Source: Patescibacteria group bacterium UBA2135
Lineage (GTDB): Bacteria > Patescibacteriota > Minisyncoccia > Phycocordibacterales > UBA2135
NCBI GenBank assembly: GCA_002327685.1
Contig: DCXN01000014.1
Location: 5,227-50,906, forward strand
Length of the DNA: 45,680 nucleotides
Direction: 5' to 3'
Below the pieces are notes generated by a model, which searched no databases, had not been told where the DNA came from, and saw only the letters and a list, made by a program, of their open reading frames with translations. This document shows positions 28,280 to 36,590 of the stretch, piece by piece. The position numbers were made by a program, and so were the translations under genes. The number at the start of each line of letters is the position of its first letter. Position 1 is the first letter of the stretch.

Positions 28280-28801
28280 TTAGTGTACTGAACTGAACCT
28301 CTCGGTAATTGCCTCTCGGGTTTCTGTGATATAATTTCTCATAAATTCTCCAGGAAAACCTCCAACACCTAAAACAATTAGTGTTGTAATGTTTTGTTTT
28401 CTGCTTGAAAGAACACGAAAATAACGATACATCATATCACAAAAAATAATATCTCCCACATACACCCTGTCATCGTCACTAAAAGTAAAACTGATACCTT
28501 CTTCCGCTTCAGAAAGTATATGATTTGTGATTTGTGTGCAACCTTCTTCTATCTCATCAACTTTCTCCTTCGTTGCGCCATCCAGACTTTTAAAAAATAA
28601 ATCCATGTGCACAATACAGTTCCCCCAATGATCCCCGTTGGTAGACATTTCCAAAACACTGTTATCAAAGACTGCCACTTCTTCTGGTGAGCGAAATTTC
28701 ACAGCTGCTCGTACGCTTAAATTTATCTTTCTTGCAAATACAAGCAATCTATCTTCAGAAAGCCCCAGATATCTCTTAATATGAATCTTATCCTCATACA
28801 T
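28280..28801 (-). CDS. Hypothetical protein
   Basis: 173 aa from the ATG at 28801, preceded by an AAAAGGGTAAG ribosome binding site; a GTG further upstream is possible. Soluble and mixed alpha/beta; acidic central part (KEKVDEIEEGCTQITNHILSEAEEG, SFTFSDDDRVYVGDIIFCDMMYRYF). No family recognised, no signal peptide or membrane segment. Confidence 0.65.
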   Translation of the reverse strand: MYEDKIHIKRYLGLSEDRLLVFARKINLSVRAAVKFRSPEEVAVFDNSVLEMSTNGDHWGNCIVHMDLFFKSLDGATKEKVDEIEEGCTQITNHILSEAEEGISFTFSDDDRVYVGDIIFCDMMYRYFRVLSSRKQNITTLIVLGVGGFPGEFMRNYITETREAITERFSSVH

Positions 28802-28927
28802 GAACTTACCCTTTTCTTGTTCCACGATCTAATTTACTTATAAAAAAACCAGTGGTGTTTGTCAAGAAAAACAGCGAGGCTAATCGGTAACAGAACAACT
28901 TGCAAATTTTTGTTATACTCACAAGTG

Positions 28928-29728
28928 ATGGTGGCTTCACAAAAATTAGTTGGAAACATACCAATTGCTGCTACAAGCGTACTTGCAAAGGATACTACCG
29001 CAGCAAAAAACATTGTATTCATCCACATGTCGTGGGGTGGGATGTGGGCTTTTGATTACTATATAAAATTTTTTGTTCAAGCAGGTTACAATGCTCATGC
29101 CCTTGATTTGCGTGGACACGGAAAAAGCGGTGGAAGTGTGTCGGGAGCAACTATGCAAGATTATGTTGACGATATACGTACTGTTATTATTGAATTACGC
29201 ATTCAAAATACTATTATCATCGGTCATTCCATGGGAGGGCTTATTGCCCTTATGTATAGCGCACAGTACGGTTCATTAGCAACAGTGTCATTGGACGGAA
29301 GCCCGACACTTGAAGCACAAGAAACAAGTGAGAGAAAAAAATATCCAGCATCATATACACCTCAAGATTCTGGCATGCCGACAAATCCTATAAAAGCAAT
29401 GTTTATGCTCCCCGACATCTATCCATGGTGCCTTATGAAAATGAAAAAGAAGCTCAAGACAGAATCCGGCGTAGCACGAAGCGAAAGAAAAAAAGGTGTT
29501 TCTGTTCCCAAAGAGAGACTTAAACAACCGCTTTTATTTATTGGCGCTGAAAAAGGTATTTCTCTTCCCTTTGGAATCGGTATTGAAAAAGCGCGCATCC
29601 AGGCGAATTATTATGGCGCCCCTGTTATCGAGATAAAAGGAGCAACACACCCAGGTTTATTAATTGGTAAATATTGGAAAGATTCCGCAAAAGCTATTTT
29701 GAGCTGGTTGCGGGAAAATAATTTGTAA
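28928..29728 (+). CDS. Alpha/beta hydrolase
   Basis: 266 aa from ATG 28928, where an extended -10 (TGT-TATACT, 28914-28919) suggests a leaderless mRNA. Motifs: FIHMSWGGMWAF (oxyanion-hole HG-like), DLRGHGKSGG, nucleophile elbow GHSMGG with Ser, and a C-terminal GATHPGLLIG His. Asp of the triad is not obvious. Esterase/lipase of unknown substrate, cytoplasmic. Confidence 0.82.
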   Translation: MVASQKLVGNIPIAATSVLAKDTTAAKNIVFIHMSWGGMWAFDYYIKFFVQAGYNAHALDLRGHGKSGGSVSGATMQDYVDDIRTVIIELRIQNTIIIGHSMGGLIALMYSAQYGSLATVSLDGSPTLEAQETSERKKYPASYTPQDSGMPTNPIKAMFMLPDIYPWCLMKMKKKLKTESGVARSERKKGVSVPKERLKQPLLFIGAEKGISLPFGIGIEKARIQANYYGAPVIEIKGATHPGLLIGKYWKDSAKAILSWLRENNL

Positions 29729-29771
29729 TCGCTCAATTCAAGTAAATAGTGTATAATTATAAGACTTCTTA

Positions 29772-29910
29772 CAGAATAAGATTCATCGCGAGATTTTCAA
29801 ATTTTGAGCGAAACGAAGTGGAAAATTATGAAGCAATGCAGTGATATTGTTGAATAATTTTCCACAAGTTGTAGCCAAAATTTGGAAATCAGAGCAGAAA
29901 AATTATTCTG
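29772..29910 (+). promoter_or_regulatory. Nested hairpin leader of the small basic protein gene
   Basis: Three nested stems: CAGAATAA/TTATTCTG (29772-29779, 29903-29910), GATTTTCAAATTTTG/CCAAAATTTGGAAATC (29792-29806, 29875-29890) and GTGGAAAATTAT/ATAATTTTCCAC (29818-29829, 29854-29865). A TG-TATAAT promoter ends at 29757. The whole leader could fold as one long hairpin that ends 3 nt before the ribosome binding site. The inner part contains the GCGAAACGAAGTGGA word also present in the element in the DUF167 gene. Confidence 0.6.
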
Positions 29911-29925
29911 CAAGAGGTCTACATT

Positions 29926-30045
29926 ATGGCAAAACGAATTACAGGAATAGAAAAAATGAAGACGTCGCGCTCAAAGAAGACAAAAAAACGTCTTGCAATA
30001 AAGCGTGAAATGTTGGCAAAAAAAGCTAGCAAGCGACGTAAGTAG
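29926..30045 (+). CDS. Very small basic protein (39 aa)
   Basis: MAKRITGIEKMKTSRSKKTKKRLAIKREML followed by AKKASKRRK; 17 Lys/Arg in 39 residues. AAGAGGT ribosome binding site 7 bases before the ATG and a strong terminator afterwards argue that it is expressed. It resembles small ribosome-associated proteins in charge and size, but I cannot assign a family. Confidence 0.65.
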   Translation: MAKRITGIEKMKTSRSKKTKKRLAIKREMLAKKASKRRK

Positions 30046-30054
30046 AAGATGAGA

Positions 30055-30086
30055 AGAAATACGTATTTAAATACGTATTTCTTTTT
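30055..30086 (+). terminator. Terminator of the small basic protein gene
   Basis: Fully palindromic AGAAATACGTATTT/AAATACGTATTTCT followed by TTTT. A second long hairpin (30099-30139, TACGGACATTCC... ) follows. Confidence 0.75.
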
Positions 30087-30147
30087 ATATGCCCCTTTAC
30101 GGACATTCCGACATTCGCAAGAATGTTGGAATGTCCGTAAGAAATGC

Positions 30148-30182
30148 AAAAGAAAATCCGCCGCGCAAACGCGTGGCGGATT
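30148..30182 (-). terminator. Terminator of the 30219-30715 gene(s)
   Basis: Minus-strand AATCCGCC/GGCGGATT stem followed by TTCTTTTGC. Confidence 0.75.
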
Positions 30183-30218
30183 GATTTCGTATTTCGGAAA
30201 GTTTTGAAAAGACGTTTC

Positions 30219-30715
30219 TTATTCAAGGTATTCCGACGAAACGCTGTACATGTTTAAAGCTTCACGTACGCATACATAACCTTTTTTGCGTACACCTCGT
30301 ATAACGACTAAAATTCCAACTCGTGAGTTAAAGCCACAGTTTAAAAACGACCCTGACTCATTTGTGAATTGGACTTTTTCATATCCTTTTCTCTTTGCAT
30401 GCGCACGAACCACAGAATGCAAAGATTTGGGCACTGTTATCTCAATGCGATTTACACCACGCGGAACTAAAACTCCTGCTTTCTCACTTTTGGGAGAAAT
30501 AGTCCCGCCCCGCCCTGCCGTTGATTGAAGACATCAGGCTTAGGCGCTGTTTTGTTGTTCTCTGACGGAGACAAGGGCATGCTGATCATAGCACTCCTTG
30601 TGGGTGCTGGTTCAAAAGACAACAGCCCTATAGTGGTGACGACGACAATAACGATGATGGCGACGATAGTACCACTAACCATCAAGAGATACTTGAAAAT
30701 TTGTTGGAGTGACAT
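30219..30715 (-). CDS. Membrane-anchored protein with candidate -1 frameshift
   Basis: Two minus-strand frames. Frame 1 (30715-30467, 82 aa, AGGAGGG ribosome binding site) encodes a membrane anchor (LLMVSGTIVAIIVIVVVTTIGLLSF) and a Pro/Ser linker. Frame 2 (30219 upward) is open through and past the slip point and encodes a globular basic domain (GVLVPRGVNRIEITVPKSLHS, FTNESGSFLNCGFNSRVG). The frames are joined exactly by a -1 shift at the heptamer C CCA AAA (30494-30488), giving about 165 aa. Alternatives: an ordinary frameshift mutation, a sequencing error, or independent translation of frame 2 from GTG 30434. Domain family unknown. Confidence 0.55.
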
Positions 30716-30802
30716 AATTCCCTCCTCGGAATCTATAAATAACCTGTGAAAATCTCTGTTTTAGACGGTATCACAAAATGGATATAAAGTCAAGCACATT
30801 GG

Positions 30803-30831
30803 TTGACTTTCTATACGCCTTATGTTAGGAT
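30803..30831 (+). promoter_or_regulatory. Promoter of the cold-shock gene
   Basis: TTGACT (30803-30808), 17-base spacer, TGT-TAGGAT (30826-30831). It gives a 5' leader of about 145 nt before the ATG at 30983, as is common for csp mRNAs with thermosensing leaders. Confidence 0.65.
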
Positions 30832-30982
30832 ACAAACTATCAAATCTGAGCTGTTATATATGAGAAGGAACAAGGTCGTGTCTTTTTTACTACAGTATCC
30901 AGTATTTGAGACTTTAATCGATGTTGTTTCTAGGGCATATTGAGAAACCTGAGTTTCGCAACATGCTCCAAGTTATCTATCT

Positions 30983-31183
30983 ATGGCAGACGGAACTATC
31001 GCTAGACTCACTGATAGAGGATACGGATTCATCTCTCGTGAAAATGAAGAAAAAGATCTCTTTTTCCATTCAAACGAACTCAAAGGAGTTGAATTCAATG
31101 ATCTTCGAGAAGGTGACAAGGTAACATTTGACGTAAGCGAAAGTCCAAAAGGACCAAACGCTACAAATGTTAGCAAAGCGTAA
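30983..31183 (+). CDS. csp: Cold-shock domain protein
   Basis: 66 aa single CSD, an RNA chaperone. RNP1-like DRGYGFISR and RNP2-like DLFFHSNEL are present; ends GPNATNVSKA. No Shine-Dalgarno site is visible, but the long leader suggests structure-controlled translation. Confidence 0.93.
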   Translation: MADGTIARLTDRGYGFISRENEEKDLFFHSNELKGVEFNDLREGDKVTFDVSESPKGPNATNVSKA

Positions 31184-31194
31184 ACTTAAAAATA

Positions 31195-31228
31195 CAAAAG
31201 CGCTCCGACTACGGTCGGAGCGCTTTTG
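31195..31228 (+). terminator. Terminator of the cold-shock gene
   Basis: AAAAGCGCTCCGAC/GTCGGAGCGCTTTT perfect 14-bp stem. Confidence 0.9.
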
Positions 31229-31257
31229 TATTTAATGACTGAATAGACAGAGTTGAG

Positions 31258-31551
31258 TTACTTCCTGAAACAATCACGACACATGAGATTGCTCGTATCA
31301 CGCGGCTCAAATGGCAGCTGTGTGATACTACCACCACACTTACTACACGGCCAATTGCCTTCGTACATTTGCCTGTCGCGTTGCGGAGCACTGTCACGTT
31401 GTGCACGGTGACAATCCTTACACATAAGTGAATCCTCTCGCGCCGGATCCGGCTCAAATGGAAGCTCTGTAATAGCTCCTCCACATTTGCCGCATTTCCA
31501 GTTTCCTTGATACATTTTTCGGTCTGCACCGTTGTTTGGTTCGTACGCCAT
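31258..31551 (-). CDS. Tandem zinc-ribbon (CxxC...CxxC) protein
   Basis: 97 aa made of two copies of about 40 residues: MYQGNWKCGKCGGAITELPFEPDP...LMCKDCH and MYEGNWPCSKCGGSITQLPFEPRD...LMCRDCF. Each has two CxxC pairs and should bind one Zn. The family is frequent in Patescibacteria (CxxC-x17-CxxC proteins); a nucleic-acid-binding role is possible. Confidence 0.8.
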   Translation of the reverse strand: MAYEPNNGADRKMYQGNWKCGKCGGAITELPFEPDPAREDSLMCKDCHRAQRDSAPQRDRQMYEGNWPCSKCGGSITQLPFEPRDTSNLMCRDCFRK

Positions 31552-31708
31552 TTTATTTAAATTATTTTAATAACTATGACCTTTATAATCCGAGTAAAAT
31601 GGCACGTGTTCTATATTTCCCACCATACAGATTACATAGTGAACCGATTTAGTTCTCGAATGTATTTCAATAATTATATGCGTATGATATTTTCCGTCAA
31701 GTATATGT

Positions 31709-32326
31709 TTACTCTTTTACTTCAATCGTTTCTATTACAACAGGAGTTGTAGGAATATCACGCGCGCCAGTTTCAACACCCCCAATTACATCAACTATGT
31801 CCATACCGTCTACGACCTTCCCAAATACAGGATGCTTACTGGTGAGCGGTTCTTTGTCAAAATCAAGATTAGTATTATCAATAAGGTTTATAAAAAACTG
31901 ACTGCCACCCGTGTTCGGGCCAGAATTCGCCATAGAGATTGTGCCGCGCACATTTGAAACACCTGTAACAAATTCGTCTTCAATAGCATATCCAGGTCCA
32001 CCAGTGCCGTAAAGCGCTGTATTGTCTCCTTTTGATAGTGGGTCACCTCCTTGAATCATAAAGTTGGAAATGACGCGGTGAAATTTCACTTCGTTATAAA
32101 ATCCCTCTTGCGCAAGTTTCAAAAAGTTTCCTGCGGTAACCGGCATGGTATCCATAAACAGTTCAATTTCAATATCCCCTTTTGTGGTTTTAAGGGTAAC
32201 AATTGGATTTGAATTTGAATTTTCCACATCAATAGGTTCTTCTGTATCTTTGTTCATAAATAAAAATATATATACGACGCCTATAAGCGCTACAATTCCA
32301 ATTATGATTAAAAGTTTGTTTCCCAT
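31709..32326 (-). CDS. Membrane-anchored cyclophilin-type peptidyl-prolyl isomerase
   Basis: 205 aa. N-terminal anchor LLIIIGIVALIGVVYIFLF (residues 4-22), then a cyclophilin domain: FHRVISNFMIQGGDP (catalytic Arg/Phe), GTISMANSGPNTGGSQFFINL, HPVFGKVVDGMDIVDVI. Extracytoplasmic protein-folding factor. Confidence 0.93.
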   Translation of the reverse strand: MGNKLLIIIGIVALIGVVYIFLFMNKDTEEPIDVENSNSNPIVTLKTTKGDIEIELFMDTMPVTAGNFLKLAQEGFYNEVKFHRVISNFMIQGGDPLSKGDNTALYGTGGPGYAIEDEFVTGVSNVRGTISMANSGPNTGGSQFFINLIDNTNLDFDKEPLTSKHPVFGKVVDGMDIVDVIGGVETGARDIPTTPVVIETIEVKE

Positions 32327-32449
32327 AGTTTTCGTATTATATCACTAATTTTTTATTTGCAACAGAGTATATCGGGAAATCTGCTTTCGTGGCGAAATTT
32401 TCAGATTTTTAGCCAGAATAAGATTTTCCGGCATGCTCTAGTCCTAAGA

Positions 32450-32480
32450 GAAAAAGACCCAACTACAACTAGTGGGTCTC
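32450..32480 (-). terminator. Terminator of the haem-oxygenase-like gene
   Basis: Minus-strand AGACCC/GGGTCT stem followed by TTTTTCTC. Confidence 0.8.
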
Positions 32481-32494
32481 TTTGATTCATTGAT

Positions 32495-33370
32495 TTATAT
32501 GCGTCCGATTCTATGTTCTTCGCGACCTTCAAAAAACAGGTATACGCCATCAAGCGCATGTTGAGCACCTTCAAGCCATTTTTCCATATCAAACCGTGGT
32601 TGCGCAAAAATACTGGCAAGCCCGTCATCAACATTTACAACATGGCCTCTTTCAACTGCCCAATGAAGAGCCCAAAATCTTTCTGGAAGAGGTTTAAGCC
32701 CATAAGGAACACGGTGCATTTCATTAAACAGTCTAAGACCGATCAACTCCTGCTTCCAGAAATTTTCACTGTCGGCATCTTCTGCTTTGCCAATTCCATG
32801 CCCAGCCCATGTCTCAACAGCGAAACTTGCGCCCATGCTAACCAAGCCATTACGACTCCCGTAAGACTCTTCTAAAAAAGTAAGAAATCTACGCGTTTTG
32901 TCACTCACGCGATCCCAGTAATTCAATTGGTCCGTATCAATGCCAAGCATTTCTGCACATTCTTCAACCCACCTAACATGTACAAGGTCGTGAGAAAATC
33001 TATGTCCCTCTGCATTCCCTGTCCTAACATTTATATTAACACCCAACTCACTTAACAAAACATTTAGTGCAGCCTGTCTAATCGCTTTTGTTGGCGCACA
33101 AGCGAAATGCATTGCCTCTATTCTAGGAAACTCACCTGAAAATCCGAGCCACTGCATGATTGAGTATTTCATTTGGTCGGGAGTGAGAATGAATGAAGGA
33201 TCAGTGAGACCTTTTGGTAGATTACGGGTAAACGGGTTCTTTCGAATGACTGGGTGACAATCCACCGTGTTGTATTTCCTTGCCAAGAATGAATGGATGT
33301 CTACTTCGCTTCTTCCTGTCTTTTGCAATTTCCTTAATAGTGCCGGATTTGCGGTAATAGCATTTTCCAT
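32495..33370 (-). CDS. Haem-oxygenase-like (HDO/TENA-PqqC fold) protein
   Basis: 291 aa, all-helical. Spaced acidic/His residues fit a haem-oxygenase-like metal site: IEAMHFA, HDLVHVRWVEECAEMLG, FAVETWAGHGIGK and LHWAVERGHVVNVDDG (H-x3-E-x2-H in the last helix pair). Could be a diiron oxidase/oxygenase acting on a small molecule. No partner gene nearby defines the substrate. The assignment is by motif pattern only. Confidence 0.6.
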   Translation of the reverse strand: MENAITANPALLRKLQKTGRSEVDIHSFLARKYNTVDCHPVIRKNPFTRNLPKGLTDPSFILTPDQMKYSIMQWLGFSGEFPRIEAMHFACAPTKAIRQAALNVLLSELGVNINVRTGNAEGHRFSHDLVHVRWVEECAEMLGIDTDQLNYWDRVSDKTRRFLTFLEESYGSRNGLVSMGASFAVETWAGHGIGKAEDADSENFWKQELIGLRLFNEMHRVPYGLKPLPERFWALHWAVERGHVVNVDDGLASIFAQPRFDMEKWLEGAQHALDGVYLFFEGREEHRIGRI

Positions 33371-33545
33371 TGTTTTCCACTTTCTATACGTATCTTCTTC
33401 TATCTTTTGTTATACAGAAACCAAAAATCACTTGCAAGAGCTAGGGGTATTTATTTTTCTGCTGATACGTGGTGTGGTAAGAATACATTTGACACGTGAC
33501 TTTTGACATTTGACCACTAATGACTACTAAAAATGATCAATGGTC

Positions 33546-34046
33546 CTACTTCGCACGACTCCACATATTAGCTTTAATCCCCTTTCGTTTGTTCTCCGCC
33601 ATGACAAGTTCGTCATAAATGCCTTCAATAAGATCGTAATTTTTCGCTTCTTCAAGTGTTACCCATCTATATTCATCAAGTTCATCTTCTTGAAGAGAGA
33701 TTTCTCCGCTTTTGTAATCAGCTATAAATGAAAGAATAAGCGAGGGATATTCTCCGACAATCATGGTAATACTTGTTAGATAATCAACATTTTCAATTTC
33801 AATGTTAACCTCTTCTTTTATTTCGCGTCGCAGTGTTTTCCCGATGATATTATACCAATGATATTCTGTATCTTTGGGAAGATCTTGATAATCAGAAACC
33901 TCAAGCCTTCCACCAGGAACAGTCCACCGTCCCGGAAATTTTTTCTTCGTCTTCGCGCGACGTGTAATTAAATATTTTTCATCTTTAACAACAATCGCAG
34001 TAACCGCAATTTCATGGAGGTATTGATTTAAGTTCTTCTTATTCAT
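33546..34046 (-). CDS. Nudix hydrolase
   Basis: 166 aa. FPGRWTVPGGRLEV (residues about 37-50) and LRREIKEEVNIEI (about 71-83) are the two halves of the Nudix box, again with an about 17-residue insertion between them. Likely nucleotide-pool cleaning. Distinct from the gene at 21900. Confidence 0.85.
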   Translation of the reverse strand: MNKKNLNQYLHEIAVTAIVVKDEKYLITRRAKTKKKFPGRWTVPGGRLEVSDYQDLPKDTEYHWYNIIGKTLRREIKEEVNIEIENVDYLTSITMIVGEYPSLILSFIADYKSGEISLQEDELDEYRWVTLEEAKNYDLIEGIYDELVMAENKRKGIKANMWSRAK

Positions 34047-34132
34047 GAGTTAGTATATAATTAAAAGTATACGATATTCTTTGCGCTACTCATTAGTAGA
34101 ATATATTAAAAAAATATCATAATCAAACATGT

Positions 34133-35200
34133 ATGCAACCACTCGCACTTACTATTTCCATTCTTGTTATAGCGCTTGCGGCAATTATAGCGCTACAACA
34201 GGCATCACGCGATGATTTTGAATTACAACACGGCAACAATACGGTGACAGAGGATATCATGAAACAAAATGAGCAAACAAGTCCGCAAAAAGATGGTAGC
34301 GAACAAGGTGGTGCTCTTTCAACACGCAATATATCTGTTACTGATGGAGTAAAACACAGTGTACCATTAGATGAGATTATCAGTGGTGGTGTAGGGAAAG
34401 ATGATATTCCTCCAATTGATAACCCAAAATTTATTTCGGTGAAAAAAGCTGAGGAATGGCTCAAAGATGATGAGCCAGGAATTGCGTTTTCTCACAAAGG
34501 TACCCATCGGTTTTACCCATATCAAATACTTGTCTGGCATGAAATTGTAAACGACACTGTTGAAGAAATGCGGATTCTCGCCAGTTATTGTCCATTATGT
34601 TTAACAGGGGTGGTATTTGATCCACTGGTACATGGAGAACGAGTTGAATTCGGAACATCAGGAAAATTGTGGAAATCAAATTTGGTAATGTACGATCGCA
34701 AAACAGAAAGTCTATGGTCACAAGTATTAGGAGAAGCAATCGCCGGAGAAATGACCGGAACAACTCTTACACTACTTCCTTCTGATCAGTTACGCTTTGG
34801 AGAATGGAAAAAACAATTTCCTGACGGCGATGTACTTTCGCGTGACACAGGAAATGCCAAGTTTTATGGACATAGCCCATACGGAGACTTGTTCTCAGTT
34901 ACAAACACCGCTCTCTCCTTCGCACGACCAGATGACACTCGCCTACCGCACGATGCGTTTATATTTGGCATAATTGTGGATAATAAAGCAAAGGCATATC
35001 ACGTTGACGCAATAAAGAAAAAAGGTGAAGTGGTTGATACATTTAATGGCGAAACATTTGTACTGCGACATAACAAAGACTTAGATGTAGTCCGTATGTT
35101 TAAAAAATTACCTAATGGTGGTGAAGAGCGAATCGTACCAGTGTCTGGATTTTGGTTTTCTTGGGCAGTGGCACATCCAGAAACAGAGCTCCACAAATGA
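34133..35200 (+). CDS. DUF3179 domain protein, membrane-anchored
   Basis: 355 aa. N-terminal signal anchor LALTISILVIALAAIIAL, a low-complexity linker, then a DUF3179 domain: HRFYPYQILVWHEIVND, ILASYCPLCLTGVVFDP (CPLC pair), WKSNLVMYDRKTESLWSQ, LSRDTGNAKFYGHSPYGD. First gene of a run with a TlpA-like thioredoxin and CcdA, which suggests an extracytoplasmic thiol-redox function for the CPLC pair. Confidence 0.85.
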   Translation: MQPLALTISILVIALAAIIALQQASRDDFELQHGNNTVTEDIMKQNEQTSPQKDGSEQGGALSTRNISVTDGVKHSVPLDEIISGGVGKDDIPPIDNPKFISVKKAEEWLKDDEPGIAFSHKGTHRFYPYQILVWHEIVNDTVEEMRILASYCPLCLTGVVFDPLVHGERVEFGTSGKLWKSNLVMYDRKTESLWSQVLGEAIAGEMTGTTLTLLPSDQLRFGEWKKQFPDGDVLSRDTGNAKFYGHSPYGDLFSVTNTALSFARPDDTRLPHDAFIFGIIVDNKAKAYHVDAIKKKGEVVDTFNGETFVLRHNKDLDVVRMFKKLPNGGEERIVPVSGFWFSWAVAHPETELHK

Positions 35201-35213
35201 TTCCCTTAAGATT

Positions 35214-35747
35214 ATGAATACGAACAAGATCGTTGGCATTGTTTTTGTTTTCCTCCTTATCGTAGGAGGAATAATTATCACACAACAAGATAATTCTTCT
35301 ACATCGGACAAGCAAGGAATAGATACATTATTAAATCTTTCTTTTACAGATTACACAGGAAATACCGTTAATCTTGCAGACTTCAAGGGGACTCCTTTGG
35401 TAATCAATTCATGGGCAGTGTGGTGTCCGTTCTGCCTTCAAGAGCTTCCTGATTTTGCAGAAGTGCAAAAAGAATTCGGAGAACAAATAACCGTTATTGT
35501 TATAAATCGCGCGGAATCACTTGAAAAAGTAGAAAATTATACCGACGATCTGGGCATCACTGATGATCTTGTTTTCCTTCTTGATCCGAGTGATTCTTTT
35601 TATAGAGCCATCAGTGGATTTTCAATGCCAGAGACTATTTTTGTAGACTCCCAAGGTATTATCCAAGAACATAAACGCGGTTTTATGATAATAGATGAGA
35701 TACGCCAAAAGATAAATAATTTACTTAGTTCTGAACTTAACACATAG
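35214..35747 (+). CDS. TlpA/ResA-like membrane-anchored thioredoxin
   Basis: 177 aa from ATG 35214. Anchor IVGIVFVFLLIVGGIIIT, then a thioredoxin-like domain with active site WCPFC in NSWAVWCPFCLQELPDF and cis-Pro in SMPETIFVD. Starts 13 bp after the DUF3179 stop and ends 13 bp before ccdA, so the three are cotranscribed; CcdA would supply reducing equivalents. Confidence 0.9.
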   Translation: MNTNKIVGIVFVFLLIVGGIIITQQDNSSTSDKQGIDTLLNLSFTDYTGNTVNLADFKGTPLVINSWAVWCPFCLQELPDFAEVQKEFGEQITVIVINRAESLEKVENYTDDLGITDDLVFLLDPSDSFYRAISGFSMPETIFVDSQGIIQEHKRGFMIIDEIRQKINNLLSSELNT

Positions 35748-35760
35748 CAACACTTAACTT

Positions 35761-36528
35761 ATGTTTGAAGTATCTCTTATTGCCGCATTTGTTGCGGGAC
35801 TCATTACATTTCTTGCACCATGCACGCTACCGCTTGTGCCTGGATATCTTGGATTTATCAGTGGCATCCCCGCGGCAGATCTCAATGATCCACAAAAATC
35901 ACAAAAATTAAAGTGGAAAGTACTCGGAAACGGCGTATTTTTTATTCTCGGTTTCAGTGCCATTTTCATATTGCTCGGAACATTAATCGGGTTTCTGGGC
36001 TCTACGCTCGCTCAATACCAAATATGGCTTAATCGTATCGGTGGTTTGTTGATTATTCTGTTTGGTCTTTTTATGCTTGATGCAATAAAAATTCCGTTTT
36101 TACAAATAGAACACCGTATAAAAGTGCCAACATTTCTTAAACGTGGCAAACCGACAAGCTCGTTCGTGCTTGGTGCTGCATTTGGCACAGGCTGGACACC
36201 ATGTGTCGGCCCTGTACTTGGTGCCATCCTGACATTATCGGCAACTCTTGAGGGAGTACTTCAAGGAACATTCCTGCTTTCAGTGTTTTCAGCAGGACTT
36301 GCAGTCCCGTTTCTTGTAATTGCGCTTGGTATCGGCTCTGCTGCGCAATACATAGAGCGATTTTCAAGATATCTCCGCGCCATATCAGCCATTGGCGGAC
36401 TCTTTCTTATTTTCTTAGGGATATTGCTCTTATTTGGAAAGTTAGGACTACTTCTTACTTGGGGATTCCAAATTTTGAATTTCTTGGGATTAGGAGAATT
36501 TGAGAAACTTTTACTTGATTATCTTTAA
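35761..36528 (+). CDS. ccdA: CcdA/DsbD-type thiol-disulfide transporter
   Basis: 255 aa with six membrane helices. Conserved Cys-Pro motifs: FLAPCTLPLVPGYLGF in helix 1 and GTGWTPCVGPVLGAIL in helix 4. They shuttle electrons from cytoplasmic thioredoxin across the membrane. Directly downstream of the TlpA-like gene. Confidence 0.92.
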   Translation: MFEVSLIAAFVAGLITFLAPCTLPLVPGYLGFISGIPAADLNDPQKSQKLKWKVLGNGVFFILGFSAIFILLGTLIGFLGSTLAQYQIWLNRIGGLLIILFGLFMLDAIKIPFLQIEHRIKVPTFLKRGKPTSSFVLGAAFGTGWTPCVGPVLGAILTLSATLEGVLQGTFLLSVFSAGLAVPFLVIALGIGSAAQYIERFSRYLRAISAIGGLFLIFLGILLLFGKLGLLLTWGFQILNFLGLGEFEKLLLDYL

Positions 36529-36555
36529 ATTAATATGCGAAAAATACACATAAAA

Positions 36556-36584
36556 ATGTCCCCACATACCATACGTGGGGACAT
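36556..36584. terminator. Shared terminator between ccdA and ftsH
   Basis: ATGTCCCCAC/GTGGGGACAT stem with A/T flanks on both sides, located between convergent genes. Confidence 0.8.
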
Positions 36585-36590
36585 ATTTCG

